From: Tildeniella nuda ZEHNDER 1965/U140
GTDB lineage: Bacteria; Cyanobacteriota; Cyanobacteriia; Leptolyngbyales; Leptolyngbyaceae
Assembly: GCA_019358895.1 (NCBI GenBank)
Contig: JAHHIG010000006.1
Coordinates: 124,001 to 188,000, forward strand
Length of the DNA stretch: 64,000 nucleotides
Reading direction: 5' to 3'
The notes beneath the pieces are model-generated. The model was not told where the DNA came from and searched no databases. It saw nothing but the letters and a program-made list of their open reading frames with translations. This document shows, in pieces, positions 41,674 through 50,792 of this stretch (its first letter is position 1; the number at the start of each line of letters is the position of its first letter). The position numbers and the translations under genes are program-made.

Positions 41674-42465
41674 ATGCTAGACCTGACCGGAAGAAATGCC
41701 CTTGTGACTGGCATTGCCAATAATCGTTCGATCGCCTGGGGCATTGCCCAACAGCTTCATAAGGCAGGCGCAAACATCGGCATTACGTACTTACCCGATG
41801 AAAAAGGTCGCGCTGAAAAAAAAGTTGCTGAACTGGTAGAACCCTTACAGCCCAAGCTTTTTGTACCCTGCAACGTTCAAGATGACGCTCAAGTCGAAGA
41901 GACCTTTGCGGCAGTGAAAAACCAATGGGGCAAACTAGACATTCTGATTCATTGCCTTGCCTTTGCGAAGAAAGAAGACTTAACCGGAAATTTTGTGAAT
42001 ACCTCACGCGAGGGCTTTGCTACCGCTCTAGAGATCAGCGCTTACTCTCTAGTGAGGCTGTGTGCAGCAGCAAAACCGCTGATGACCGAAGGTGGGAGCA
42101 TTGTCACACTGACTTATATCGGCGGCGCACGCGTCATTCCTAACTACAACGTCATGGGCATCGCTAAAGCCGCGCTCGAAATGAACGTGCGCTACTTAGC
42201 AGCCGATTTAGGTCCACATAATATTCGGGTCAATGCCATTTCAGCCGGACCCATTCGCACACTTGCCTCTTCGGCTGTTGGGGGCATTCTGGATATGATT
42301 CATCATGTGGAACAAGTTGCGCCCTTACGCCGAACAGTGACGCAAATTGAAGTTGGCAATGCTGCCACATTCCTTTGCAGCGATTTAGCAAGCGGCATTA
42401 CCGGGCAAATTCTCTATGTAGACGCAGGATATGAAGTCATGGGCATGTCAGAAACAAAAGGCTAA
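41674..42465 (+). CDS. fabI: Enoyl-[acyl-carrier-protein] reductase (NADH)
   Basis: A 263-residue FabI, the last reductive step of fatty acid elongation. The cofactor site LVTGIANNRSIAWGIA (residues 10-25) lacks the classical third Gly, as is normal for FabI. The catalytic residues are in IGGARVIPNYNVMGIAKAAL (Y-x6-K). ISAGPIRTLASSAVGGI and GQILYVDAGYEVMGM complete the family pattern. It is divergent from ntcA. Its stop codon TAA is part of a GGCTAAA repeat unit, so a repeat array starts right at the gene end. Confidence 0.97.
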   Translation: MLDLTGRNALVTGIANNRSIAWGIAQQLHKAGANIGITYLPDEKGRAEKKVAELVEPLQPKLFVPCNVQDDAQVEETFAAVKNQWGKLDILIHCLAFAKKEDLTGNFVNTSREGFATALEISAYSLVRLCAAAKPLMTEGGSIVTLTYIGGARVIPNYNVMGIAKAALEMNVRYLAADLGPHNIRVNAISAGPIRTLASSAVGGILDMIHHVEQVAPLRRTVTQIEVGNAATFLCSDLASGITGQILYVDAGYEVMGMSETKG

Positions 42466-42501
42466 AGACGGAAGGCTAAAGGCTGAAGGCTAAAGGCTAA
42501 A
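42460..42501. repeat. GGCTAAA heptamer array at the fabI stop codon
   Basis: One unit GGCTAAA (42460-42466) contains the fabI TAA stop. After seven bases, GGCTAAA, GGCTGAA, GGCTAAA, GGCTAAA follow (42474-42501). The array shows that repeats can grow to the very end of a coding sequence. Confidence 0.9.
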
Positions 42502-42811
42502 ATTTATTCTTTACGCCTTCTGTGAGTTCTAAATGCTCAGAGCAGCAGTCTGCTCCAAGGTCAGGACAGCCATACCGAAGCGCTGACGCAGCCAAACACG
42601 CAGCGATCGCGTAGCAAAGTGCGCTCAAAAATGGCTTTGGTCGAGGCGTTGGGGAAACAGATTTCAGTCGTGCGCTCGCAGAACACGCTATGGCAGCATA
42701 TCTGCTGGCTGTGATTGCTCAAAACTGGCGATCGATTTAACCGTTGGTAGCGGAAAGCTGGTAGCGTTTGAGCAAGACTTGATGCAGTACTGAGGGGAAC
42801 CGAGGCTTACT
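42502..42811. other. Leader region of glgA
   Basis: 310 bases without a gene. HIP1-like sites occur; no tRNA or conspicuous palindrome is seen. GAGGCTTACT directly before the ATG may be the glgA ribosome binding site. Confidence 0.35.
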
Positions 42812-44227
42812 ATGCGAATTTTGTTTGTTGCTGCGGAAGCGGCTCCGATCGCAAAGGTCGGCGGCATGGGAGATGTTGTTGGCGCGCTTCCCAGAGTGCT
42901 GCGGAAAATGGGACACGATGTCCGCATTTTTCTGCCCTACTACGGTTTTCTACCCGACAAAATGACGGTGCCCAAAGAACCGATTTGGTCGGGAAACGCC
43001 ATGTTTCAAAGCTTCGACGTTTACGAAGCTGTGTTGCCTGGAACGGATGTGCCGCTCTACCTGTTTGGGCACCCCTCTTTCTTACCGCGACATATTTATG
43101 CTGGGGATATGGAAGAGTGGCGGTTCACCCTGTTTGCTAACGGCGCGGCTGAATTTGCCTGGAACTACTGGAAACCCGAAATTATTCACTGCCACGACTG
43201 GCATACAGGGATGATTCCTGTCTGGATGCACCAATCGCCTGATATTGCAACGGTGTTCACCATTCACAACCTCGCGTATCAAGGACCGTGGCGCTGGAAA
43301 CTAGAGCAGATGACCTGGTGCCCGTGGTACATGCAGGGGCACAACACAATGGCAGCAGCGGTGCAGTTTGCCAATCGCGTCAACACCGTGTCGCCGACTT
43401 ACGCAGACCAAATTAAAACCGCTGCCTATGGCGAATCGTTAGAAGGGCTGCTGTCCTTTATCAGTGGCAAACTGTCGGGCATTGTGAACGGCATTGATAC
43501 CGAGTCGTATGATCCTGCGATCGACAAAAGCCTGACGCAGACGTTTACGGCTGACACGCTCGACCAGCGCAAAGCGAACAAAATTGCGTTGCAAGAAGAA
43601 GTGGGGCTGGAAGTCAATTCGGGAGCCTTTCTAATCGGCATGGTCACGCGGCTCGTGGAGCAAAAAGGATTGGACTTAGTGCTTCAGGTGCTCGATCGCT
43701 TCATGGCGTACACCGATGCTCAGTTTGTGCTGTTGGGAACGGGCGATCGCTATTACGAAACCCAAATGTGGCAGTTGGCATCTCGTTTCCCCGGTCGCAT
43801 GTCCGTTTACCTGCTGTTTAACGAAGCCCTGTCAAGACGGATCTATGCAGGTAGCGATGCCTTTCTGATGCCATCGCGCTTTGAACCGTGCGGCATTAGT
43901 CAAATGCTGTCGTTACGGTACGGCTGTGTGCCGATCGTCCGTCGCACGGGTGGTTTAGTTGATACCGTCGAGCCACATGATCCTGCGAATGAAAAAGGGA
44001 CGGGCTATGCCTTCGATCGCTACGAACCCCTCGATCTTTACACGGGCATGGTACGGGCATGGGAAGGCTTCCGGTTCAAAGAGGCGTGGCGCAAGTTGCA
44101 ACAGCGCGGTATGGCAGTCAACTTCAGTTGGGATCAGTCCGCTGCTGAATATAACAAGCTGTATCATGATGCGCTGGGGCTTCCCCTTGCAACCCAAGAG
44201 GCAAGTAAGGCAACTTTTCGGGGTTAA
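42812..44227 (+). CDS. glgA: Glycogen synthase (ADP-glucose)
   Basis: A 471-residue GT5 enzyme that extends glycogen from ADP-glucose. The ADP-glucose site [10 protein letters not shown] is at residues 15-24, [16 protein letters not shown] near 125, [12 protein letters not shown] near 226 and the catalytic Glu region [19 protein letters not shown] near 355. The length and KVGG (rather than KTGG) motif match a cyanobacterial GlgA group. Start ATG 42812, with GAGG upstream, fits the conserved [13 protein letters not shown]-terminus. It is followed by a secreted protein gene after 17 bases, which may share its transcript. Confidence 0.96.
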   Translation: MRILFVAAEAAPIAKVGGMGDVVGALPRVLRKMGHDVRIFLPYYGFLPDKMTVPKEPIWSGNAMFQSFDVYEAVLPGTDVPLYLFGHPSFLPRHIYAGDMEEWRFTLFANGAAEFAWNYWKPEIIHCHDWHTGMIPVWMHQSPDIATVFTIHNLAYQGPWRWKLEQMTWCPWYMQGHNTMAAAVQFANRVNTVSPTYADQIKTAAYGESLEGLLSFISGKLSGIVNGIDTESYDPAIDKSLTQTFTADTLDQRKANKIALQEEVGLEVNSGAFLIGMVTRLVEQKGLDLVLQVLDRFMAYTDAQFVLLGTGDRYYETQMWQLASRFPGRMSVYLLFNEALSRRIYAGSDAFLMPSRFEPCGISQMLSLRYGCVPIVRRTGGLVDTVEPHDPANEKGTGYAFDRYEPLDLYTGMVRAWEGFRFKEAWRKLQQRGMAVNFSWDQSAAEYNKLYHDALGLPLATQEASKATFRG

Positions 44228-44244
44228 TTGGTGTCAATACGTAC

Positions 44245-44745
44245 ATGCATCCCTACTTTTTACTTATGTCCACTCCTTTTGCCCAGCGGTGGGTTGCTTT
44301 GTTAGCGATACCTTTGGCAGTGCTTGGTGCCGTTACCCTGCACCTGACCACAGCGGTTGCAAGCGTTCAGCCCGACCGCTTCACAACGGCAGAGAACACA
44401 TCCGTTTTGCCCATGCGTGTGGCACAGCGATCGCGCGTCCAGCGAATGCGGTTTGCTAACGGCGAAGATTCTGCCACCGTCAAAACCAGCGTCGTGAATG
44501 GCACTCGCGATATGTACCTCCTCGGTGCCCAGAAAGGGCAGACCATGCAAGTAAAAATTACCTCTTTGGAGAATAACGCGGTCTTTGACGTTGTTGCTCC
44601 GCCAAATCAAACCGAACCGCGACGAGTGCTGAAGCAAGAAGCCGTTACCTGGAACAAGGTGCTGCCTGCTACGGGTGACTACCAGATTGTGGTTGGCTCA
44701 ACGCGGGGAAACGCCAGCTATCGGCTAGAAGTGACCATTCGATAA
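44245..44745 (+). CDS. Secreted beta-sandwich protein, PPC-like
   Basis: A 166-residue exported protein. A signal peptide lies in the first 40 residues (WVALLAIPLAVLGAVTLHL, cleavage near VASV). The mature part (about 68-166) has a repeated strand pattern, RFANGEDSATVKTSVVNGT, MYLLGAQKGQTMQVKI and GDYQIVVGSTRGNASYRLEV, like pre-peptidase C-terminal (PPC) or related jelly-roll domains often seen in cyanobacterial secreted proteins. The role is unknown, perhaps in inhibition or binding at the cell surface. The start could also be ATG 44266, which gives a tidier signal peptide. It follows glgA after 17 bases. Confidence 0.72.
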   Translation: MHPYFLLMSTPFAQRWVALLAIPLAVLGAVTLHLTTAVASVQPDRFTTAENTSVLPMRVAQRSRVQRMRFANGEDSATVKTSVVNGTRDMYLLGAQKGQTMQVKITSLENNAVFDVVAPPNQTEPRRVLKQEAVTWNKVLPATGDYQIVVGSTRGNASYRLEVTIR

Positions 44746-44848
44746 CATCGTGAGATGAGGCTTGGCAAGCCCATAGCAAAGGCACTGCAACAAAGCCAAA
44801 GCTTGCAGTTTGAACAAGTCGTTCAGGATTACGCACGATCGCTCACCG

Positions 44849-46324
44849 CTAAAACTGCCGCGTCCAATCCTGCCAGCGCTCAACTACGACCTTGGTTTGC
44901 GTGAAAAATTCGACTGCCTGATGCCCCTGCCCGTGTAAATCGCCAAAGAAGCTGTCCTTCCACCCACTGAAGGGAAAGAATGCCATGGGAGCTGCCACGC
45001 CAATGTTGATGCCAATGTTGCCAGCCTCGGCTTCGTAGCGAAATTTTCGCGCCGCAGCACCACTGCTAGTAAACAGGCACGCCATGTTGCCGTATTGACC
45101 ACTGTTGATCAGAGCGATCGCGTCGTCGATCGTCTCTAGATGCATCAAACTCAGCACGGGACCAAAGATCTCAGTACGGGCAATTTCGCCCCTAGGATCA
45201 ACATTTTGCAAAATCGTGGGTCGCACAAACGAGCCTGCCTCGTAGCGAGAAATCTTGGGTTGACGACCATCTACTAGCACCGTTGCTCCTTCGTCTGCCC
45301 CTTTTTGAATCAGTCCTTCAATCCGTGCCTGACTTTGAGCGTTGATGACTGGTCCCATCTGTACGCCCTCATCTAAGCCATAGCCAACCACACGCGTTTG
45401 AGCAACTTCTGCGATCGCCTCTGTAAATGTCTGCCGTGCATTGCCGACTGTGAAGGCGATCGAGGCTGCCAAACAGCGCTGTCCTGCACAGCCGAAAGCG
45501 CTATCTGCCATAATCCGCGTGGTCATCGCAATGTCAGCATCCGGCAGGATCACGACCGGATTCTTGGCTCCGCCCTGACACTGAGCGCGTTTACCGTTTG
45601 CAGCGGCACGGCTGTAGACGTATTTAGCAACAGGCGTAGAGCCAACAAAGCTGACTGCCCGAATCAGCGGGTGATCCAGAATGGCATCAACGACCGTTTT
45701 GTCACCATTCACCAGGTTCACAACGCCGTTTGGTAAGCCAGTTTGCTCCAGCAACTGCACGACTTTTTGCATGGTGAGCGGCACCCGCTCAGATGGCTTA
45801 AGAATGACAGTGTTGCCGCAGGCGATCGCATACGGTATGAACCAGAAGGGAATCATGCCGGGAAAGTTGAAGGGCGCAATCACCGCTGTTACGCCCAGTG
45901 GCTGACGGATCATGCTTTCGTCAATATTTCTCGCAACGTCTTCTGAGTTGTAGCCCTGCATCAAGATGGGGATACCGCAGGCAACTTCGACGTTCTCGAT
46001 CGCCCGCCGCAGTTCACCCTTTGATTCCGCCAGGGTTTTGCCGCATTCCTGGGTAATGGTGAGCGCTAAATCGTCAAGATGCGCTTCTAGCAGCGGCTTG
46101 AGCTTGAAAAGATACTGGATACGATCGGTTGCGGGGGTGCGTCGCCAGCTCACGAAAGCAGTTGCGGCTGCCTGTACTGCCTGGTCTAACTCACTAGCAG
46201 GCGATAGTGGTACCGTTGCCAGAACGTCTGTCGTCGCCGGATTGATGATATCCAGGTAGGTGGTAGCTGTTGAGACACACCATGCGCCGTTAATGTAGTT
46301 CTTTAAGGTTGTCGAAGCACCCAT
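44849..46324 (-). CDS. mmsA: CoA-acylating methylmalonate-semialdehyde dehydrogenase
   Basis: A 491-residue aldehyde dehydrogenase. MmsA features are [20 protein letters not shown] near 142-161, KPSERVPLT, and the catalytic Cys in [12 protein letters not shown] near residue 287. The catalytic Glu of ordinary ALDHs is replaced in this family by Gly/Gln-rich [11 protein letters not shown], as seen here, which fits CoA acylation. It would convert malonate- or methylmalonate-semialdehyde to acetyl- or propionyl-CoA in valine, inositol or beta-alanine catabolism. No pathway partner is adjacent. The minus-strand gene has repeats (GCGGTCA/GCCGTCA) just upstream of its start. Confidence 0.93.
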   Translation of the reverse strand: MGASTTLKNYINGAWCVSTATTYLDIINPATTDVLATVPLSPASELDQAVQAAATAFVSWRRTPATDRIQYLFKLKPLLEAHLDDLALTITQECGKTLAESKGELRRAIENVEVACGIPILMQGYNSEDVARNIDESMIRQPLGVTAVIAPFNFPGMIPFWFIPYAIACGNTVILKPSERVPLTMQKVVQLLEQTGLPNGVVNLVNGDKTVVDAILDHPLIRAVSFVGSTPVAKYVYSRAAANGKRAQCQGGAKNPVVILPDADIAMTTRIMADSAFGCAGQRCLAASIAFTVGNARQTFTEAIAEVAQTRVVGYGLDEGVQMGPVINAQSQARIEGLIQKGADEGATVLVDGRQPKISRYEAGSFVRPTILQNVDPRGEIARTEIFGPVLSLMHLETIDDAIALINSGQYGNMACLFTSSGAAARKFRYEAEAGNIGINIGVAAPMAFFPFSGWKDSFFGDLHGQGHQAVEFFTQTKVVVERWQDWTRQF

Positions 46325-46360
46325 AAAATGATGTTGTCAGGTTGGCACTGAAGTGATTTA

Positions 46361-46381
46361 GCGGTCAGCCGTCAGCCGTCA
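46361..46381. repeat. GCGGTCA/GCCGTCA heptamers upstream of mmsA
   Basis: Three 7-base units GCGGTCA, GCCGTCA, GCCGTCA lie 37 bases before the mmsA start codon. They belong to the same family as the array at 32435. Confidence 0.82.
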
Positions 46382-46570
46382 GCTTTTGAATTGATTGCAT
46401 AGCTAACCGCAGGCTAAAACTCAACCTCAAAGAGAACGATCGTCATATCCTGATGGTCTAGCAGGACAATTCAGAGCGTGCAGTCGTCTAGAACCCTCAG
46501 TCTACGTCACTTTTCGATCGCCAGCACAGCGAGAGTAACGTCAGCGCGATCGCTCACAGGCACATTCAAG

Positions 46571-47095
46571 TCAGTAATTAGCCAAGTTGTCAAATGATCC
46601 AGCGCAAGAGGGTCCAGCATCAGCAACAAACGTCACACCAGCAGGATCACCCGCCTGAGGTTTCTGCGACTGGCACAACACTGCCAGCGTCGTTAATTCA
46701 CCACCCGCTGCACCAGTGGTGCTACCAACGCTAACGCCTCCAACGTGTGCTCTCAGTGAAACCGGATTCTGAGGAAAAGAGACGTTGATAGCAGACGTTT
46801 CAGTATTATCTTGAATGGCGTAGGTATAGTTTGTAGTCTGAGTTTTAATGCCTAAGCCTAGAAGCGAAAAGTCTTCAGTAAAGGTATTTTTTTCTAAAAA
46901 GTATGCTTGATGAGCACGATTGAGTGCACCAATGTACTGTTTCGATTCAGTTTCTTTCGCTTTACTTGCCTGGTTTAGAAACGAGGGCAGCGCGATCGCA
47001 GACAAAATGCTCACAATCACAATCACGACCAGTAGTTCAATCAAAGTAAAGCCTTCAGAATCGCCGCGAGAGAATTGTTTGACTGACGGTTTCAT
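46571..47095 (-). CDS. Type IV pilin (PilA-like)
   Basis: A 174-residue prepilin. The leader of 15 residues ends at Gly15 and cleavage before Phe16 is expected (EG-FTLIELLVVIVIVSILSA); Glu20 is at the conserved fifth position of the mature chain. The C-terminal globular part contains a two-Cys pair (LCQSQKP and SCAGS) near the end, which would close a D-loop. This is a major or minor pilin of type IV pili used for motility, adhesion or DNA uptake. GGAG is seven bases before ATG 47095. No other pil genes are close. Confidence 0.93.
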   Translation of the reverse strand: MKPSVKQFSRGDSEGFTLIELLVVIVIVSILSAIALPSFLNQASKAKETESKQYIGALNRAHQAYFLEKNTFTEDFSLLGLGIKTQTTNYTYAIQDNTETSAINVSFPQNPVSLRAHVGGVSVGSTTGAAGGELTTLAVLCQSQKPQAGDPAGVTFVADAGPSCAGSFDNLANY

Positions 47096-47668
47096 ACGGT
47101 TGCTCCTGCAGTATTAAGGGGTAAGCACTCAGGAGATGACACCCTTTTGGGGCTGGCGCAGGTAATGAATAATCAGTGGTCGCTCTAGCGCCTGCCCCTC
47201 ACAAGACGTAAAAATGCCTTAGCTTCGGTCTTGCCTCAGTGCGGTGTCTCTGGGCGTAGTTGGTAGAGCGATCGAAAAAGTGATTAACCTAAAAACGTGC
47301 GTCTTAAGCAAATTGTCAGCAATTCTACGGAGAACCACAAGCTAGAGAAAGTCGAATTTATGGAGTCTTGACGAGACTACATGCAGCATTCATCTCCTCT
47401 ACATCACCCATTGCTTGAATGCACTGAATAGGGCTTGCGCGTGCTTCAACACCAGAGGATGCCTCATACCAATTCTATAAAATCGCCCTACAGATTCGTT
47501 TTTGCGGCTGATCGCTGACCGCTGACTGCCAGCCGAAGCTTGCCTGTGTAGCCACAGTTTAGTGAAATGGTATTAGAAGGACTAACGCATACTCAACCGC
47601 GACGTGTTGAGCAACACAAGGTGGCTATCGCTCTCACGAGATCTTCCGGGCACTAAATCTTTTACGTT
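47096..47668. other. Upstream region of the pilin gene
   Basis: A 573-base gap holding the pilin promoter. It contains a possible small element at 47466-47573 and a mixture of GCTGACC units near 47510-47530. No gene or RNA can be supported. Confidence 0.4.
47466..47573. mobile_element. Possible small element with imperfect ATACC ends
   Basis: The left end ATACCAATTCTATAAA and the reverse complement of the right end ATACCATTTCACTAAA agree at 12 of 16 positions. The interior has heptamer-like CGCTGACCGCTGACTGCC. No target duplication is clear. This looks like a decayed MITE but is uncertain. Confidence 0.35.
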
Positions 47669-47881
47669 GTGAGCTTGTTTTTTGCATATTGTCCTAACCC
47701 ACGAACCCGCAGCCTTAATCATTGGGAAAGATCGGCGATCTGGCTGATAAACGACCCTGCTGGTTTTGGGCAAGCTAGGCTCAGAGTTCTAGGTAGAATA
47801 ATGGTTTCATTGGTAGTCTTGACGGTGATGACTGGCTTTACGATCTATCAGGTCTTATTGCTTTCGCACAAACGCGTTTAG
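47669..47881 (+). CDS. Possible small membrane protein
   Basis: A 70-codon frame starting at GTG 47669. The second half reads as one membrane helix (IMVSLVVLTVMTGFTIYQV) preceded by a basic stretch, and the first half is polar with WERSAIWLINDPAGFG. No ribosome binding site is visible and I do not know the family. It may be a real single-pass protein or chance. It converges with the transglutaminase gene that ends at 47957. Confidence 0.28.
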   Translation: MSLFFAYCPNPRTRSLNHWERSAIWLINDPAGFGQARLRVLGRIMVSLVVLTVMTGFTIYQVLLLSHKRV

Positions 47882-47956
47882 CGACCAGCCATCAGTCTTT
47901 CTCTAGCTATTGATCACAACCAGTCACAAGCATTAGTTCGTTGCAGCCGTTTAGCT

Positions 47957-49669
47957 TCAACGGTGCACCTCATCCAGCGGTGGCAGTTCGCCAAGAATTG
48001 TAAAGCGGACGTGGTTAATGGCTAACTCACCGATCGAAACATCTGCACTATCATCCTGCGTGGTGATAGTTTCAAACGGGATGCCCTTACCGATTTCGGC
48101 ATGATGCCAGGGTAAGCCCATGAAAAAGCGCGTCGGATAGGGTCCACGTTCAACAACATCATCGGGATTTGACTCCATTGGTAGCCATCCATAGCCCGGT
48201 ACGTAGAACTCTATCCAGACATGGTTATAGTCCGGTTCTAAAGGGACGTGATGCTGGTCAGCTTTAGCAGGGCATTTATAACGACCCACTGTGCGACAGG
48301 CGATGCCGTTTAATCTTGCTAATGCCAAGAGTACACCGACGTACTCTCCACAGGAACCAATGCCTCGTTCCCAGACGACATCAGGCGTATCAATGTGAGG
48401 CGTAAGGCTGTAAGAGAGGCGATCGTACACGTAGTTACGAATTTTCAGGATTTTTCGCAGCAAATTGGTTTCGGTACCGATCGCCTCTTTCGCCGCTTGC
48501 TGGATCACAGGCGAATCCATTGCTAGATAGTCGTCATCGACCAGGTAACGGTCATAAAAACCTGCGGGTAGCGCGGGCAGGTTGTCAACGTCATCAGGTG
48601 TCAGGGCGTACTTAATACCGCGAACTTCTAAAAGCGCTTTCCAACCAAAGATCTGCCGTTCGTGTGCCTTAAGCGTATCAAAATGGAAGACGGCTACACG
48701 CTGCCCATCTTGTAATTCTTCTGTAAAAGGAAGTCCGATCGCCTCGACACGCAGGATTTTTTGGCGATGAGTTTCCGTTGGCAGCGCAATCCGCCACTCT
48801 AAATTGTGAACCTCGACTTCCTCTAGCGGCAGCAGTTCCTCAGCGTAAGACATCTCGATCAGATAGCCGTTAGAGAGGGTGTAGCGGTCTTGAGGGCAGT
48901 GCCGAATGTAAAGCGGATGAATAAAGGTGCGATCGCGAAAGGTCAGCTCCAACGGCTCTTCCAGGTTGTTTGGATTATCCCGAATGTACGGTTCTTCGCC
49001 AGCGTAGGAGATGTAAAGGCGATCGTGCCCTTGCTCTGGATTGGGGTAAAATGTAAGACCAGTCGGAAACTCAAATGGGGTCAGAACACAAAACTGCTGT
49101 TCGCCAGTGGCACGATCGAGGCAGTAAACTGTTTGCTCCAGGCGATCGCACAACCAGAGTTCTTCACCGCGCACCGTCAGGTTTGTAATGCCTACACCTG
49201 GCAGCGGCAATCGGGTAATCAGCCGCTGTGACTGGCGCTCAAAAATAGAGATATAGCCCTCTTTTTGGCTGGCAACATACACCGTAGATTCCCACACAGC
49301 AACACCATCCACCTCATAAGGCATGGTGACAAACAACTGCGGAGTCAGGTCATCGAAGCTGCAAACGTACACATTTTCTTCACGAGCGAACCAGATATTT
49401 TTTTGCCATACAGCCAGCCCAGTGGCACCAACAAAATCATCAACCCGATAGGGATTCATGACCGTCGCATTATCTGTCACTGGATCGACTCGCAGCAGGT
49501 AGCCCCTGACTGAATCCAGCACTACAAGCGCATCGTCTAAAACAGCAACCCCTTGAATGGCGTAAGCGCCCAAAGGTCGAACTGTGCGAGACCAAGCATC
49601 CTGTCTAGAGAGAGGCGTTGGAATGGGCATAGGAGGCTGGACTACGGGCTGCGCGTGGCTAGTTTGCAT
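47957..49669 (-). CDS. Beta-propeller plus transglutaminase-like protein
   Basis: A 570-residue protein of two parts. Residues about 15-260 look like a six-bladed NHL/YncE-like propeller (repeated VAVWESTVYVASQ, GEELWLCD). Residues about 395-515 form a transglutaminase-like cysteine domain: catalytic Cys440 in GSCGEYVGVLL, His483 in DYNHVWIEFY, and an acid in GWLPMESNPDD. The usual Asp after W-x-P-x is here Glu (about 499). No signal peptide is seen. Such domains act as proteases or cross-linkers; the propeller may bind substrate. The start ATG 49669 has no good Shine-Dalgarno. The intergenic region upstream is strongly structured. Confidence 0.78.
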   Translation of the reverse strand: MQTSHAQPVVQPPMPIPTPLSRQDAWSRTVRPLGAYAIQGVAVLDDALVVLDSVRGYLLRVDPVTDNATVMNPYRVDDFVGATGLAVWQKNIWFAREENVYVCSFDDLTPQLFVTMPYEVDGVAVWESTVYVASQKEGYISIFERQSQRLITRLPLPGVGITNLTVRGEELWLCDRLEQTVYCLDRATGEQQFCVLTPFEFPTGLTFYPNPEQGHDRLYISYAGEEPYIRDNPNNLEEPLELTFRDRTFIHPLYIRHCPQDRYTLSNGYLIEMSYAEELLPLEEVEVHNLEWRIALPTETHRQKILRVEAIGLPFTEELQDGQRVAVFHFDTLKAHERQIFGWKALLEVRGIKYALTPDDVDNLPALPAGFYDRYLVDDDYLAMDSPVIQQAAKEAIGTETNLLRKILKIRNYVYDRLSYSLTPHIDTPDVVWERGIGSCGEYVGVLLALARLNGIACRTVGRYKCPAKADQHHVPLEPDYNHVWIEFYVPGYGWLPMESNPDDVVERGPYPTRFFMGLPWHHAEIGKGIPFETITTQDDSADVSIGELAINHVRFTILGELPPLDEVHR

Positions 49670-50181
49670 AATTGCGGCTTAGGTTGTCATACCGTTGTCT
49701 CTGACCACCAGAACCACGCTCCTTTTTTGCTCGTGCGTAGTCACTTAAAGGAACAATGGTTGCAGAATCAGGACAATCGTCAAGGTTCAATGTTCCAATC
49801 ATAAACACAATCCTCTCGCTATATCTGTATCGCTGTAGCTTTACGAGAGGATCGTTCGCGGTTGTGACGAATCAGTGGAGCGATCGCATCGTCACAGCCA
49901 TAGCAGTTCCAAATCAGTTGTGAGCGGCATTTAATGATTGAGCGATCGGCGATCGTAGTTAGCAGACGCAAAAAGAGCTAACCACTAGGAACTGCCATCA
50001 AACTGCTTCTCACAACTCAAATAGGATCACTCTCTAGCCGTTTTGTCCAACTGCACCTCAAGAGATCCGCGCTTTGCTCACGCTAAATGAATACGTGCGT
50101 TAGCGATCTCCTTATACGCCAAATAGACAAGCTTTCGTAGAAACGCTACGGGTAACGCTCCTACGAAGGGAAACGACTTAC
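49670..50181. other. Structured intergenic region upstream of the transglutaminase-like gene
   Basis: 512 bases without a gene. They contain several inverted repeats at 49811-50017 (see separate entry) and, at 50134-50167, TTCGTAG paired with CTACGAA around a 20-base loop, which lies just behind the stop of the gene at 50182 and resembles a dispersed cyanobacterial repeat. Confidence 0.45.
49811..50017. ncRNA. Candidate structured RNA or leader (unknown)
   Basis: Four exact complementary pairs lie in 207 bases. TCCTCTCG (49811-49818) with CGAGAGGA (49844-49851); TGTGACGA (49863-49870) with TCGTCACA (49889-49896); GCAGTTCC (49903-49910) with GGAACTGC (49988-49995); AGTTGTGAG (49916-49924) with CTCACAACT (50009-50017). 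The last two pairs interlock (A-B-A'-B'), a pseudoknot arrangement. Strand and boundaries are unknown. It could be a leader of the gene starting at 49669 on the minus strand. Confidence 0.35.
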
Positions 50182-50520
50182 TTAGCCGCCGTAACCTGCC
50201 TGACGGACAACATCAGAAATTTCTTCAGCGTCTTTGACGTGGTGAAGCGCTTTTTGGCTACCGTCTGGTTCATCAACAACGAAGTAGGTCGGTACAACGA
50301 TGTGATCTCCTGTAATGTCAGGCGCATCAACAGCAACCTGTTGCGCTTTCTCTTCTAATGACTTGGACTCGTCAATGCGATCGCCCGGATTGACCGTCAT
50401 ATTTGGGTTGCGATCGAGCGCCTCTCTTTGCGCTTGTTTTTGTGCGGGATCAACTTCTTCCGGTGTCATTGGTTGGTTGATCGTTCCTTTATTATCGTTC
50501 GGTTCAGAATCTTTATTCAT
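50182..50520 (-). CDS. Small hydrophilic hypothetical protein
   Basis: A 112-residue, highly charged protein. The first 65 residues (EPNDNKGTINQPMTPEEVDP onward) look disordered; the last 45 (HIVVPTYFVVDEPDGSQKAL and the following helix) look folded. No domain is recognised. ATG 50520 has GAGGG about eight bases upstream. Similar hydrophilic proteins are sometimes stress-induced, but that is only an impression. The 3' flank has a hairpin at 50134-50167. It lies in its own unit between two structured gaps. Confidence 0.6.
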   Translation of the reverse strand: MNKDSEPNDNKGTINQPMTPEEVDPAQKQAQREALDRNPNMTVNPGDRIDESKSLEEKAQQVAVDAPDITGDHIVVPTYFVVDEPDGSQKALHHVKDAEEISDVVRQAGYGG

Positions 50521-50792
50521 GATGTGACCCTCTCTGTCTCTACTAAATCAGACTTTACTAAATCAAGGCTAAGAGTAAAACAGGTAACACACCTCCTGCT
50601 AACGGAGAGACATCGGCTCTCTCGAAAGAGGGAAGTGTGACGCTTAACCGGACTGTTAGACCCCATTGGTTAGAGGACCACTTTTTGCAGACACACCAGC
50701 CGAGCGTCAATGTGAACAAGCAGTCAATAGAGAAGCAGTGAACACAGTTGCACGACTGATGCACTTTGACTTAACTTTGACTTAAACAAGTC

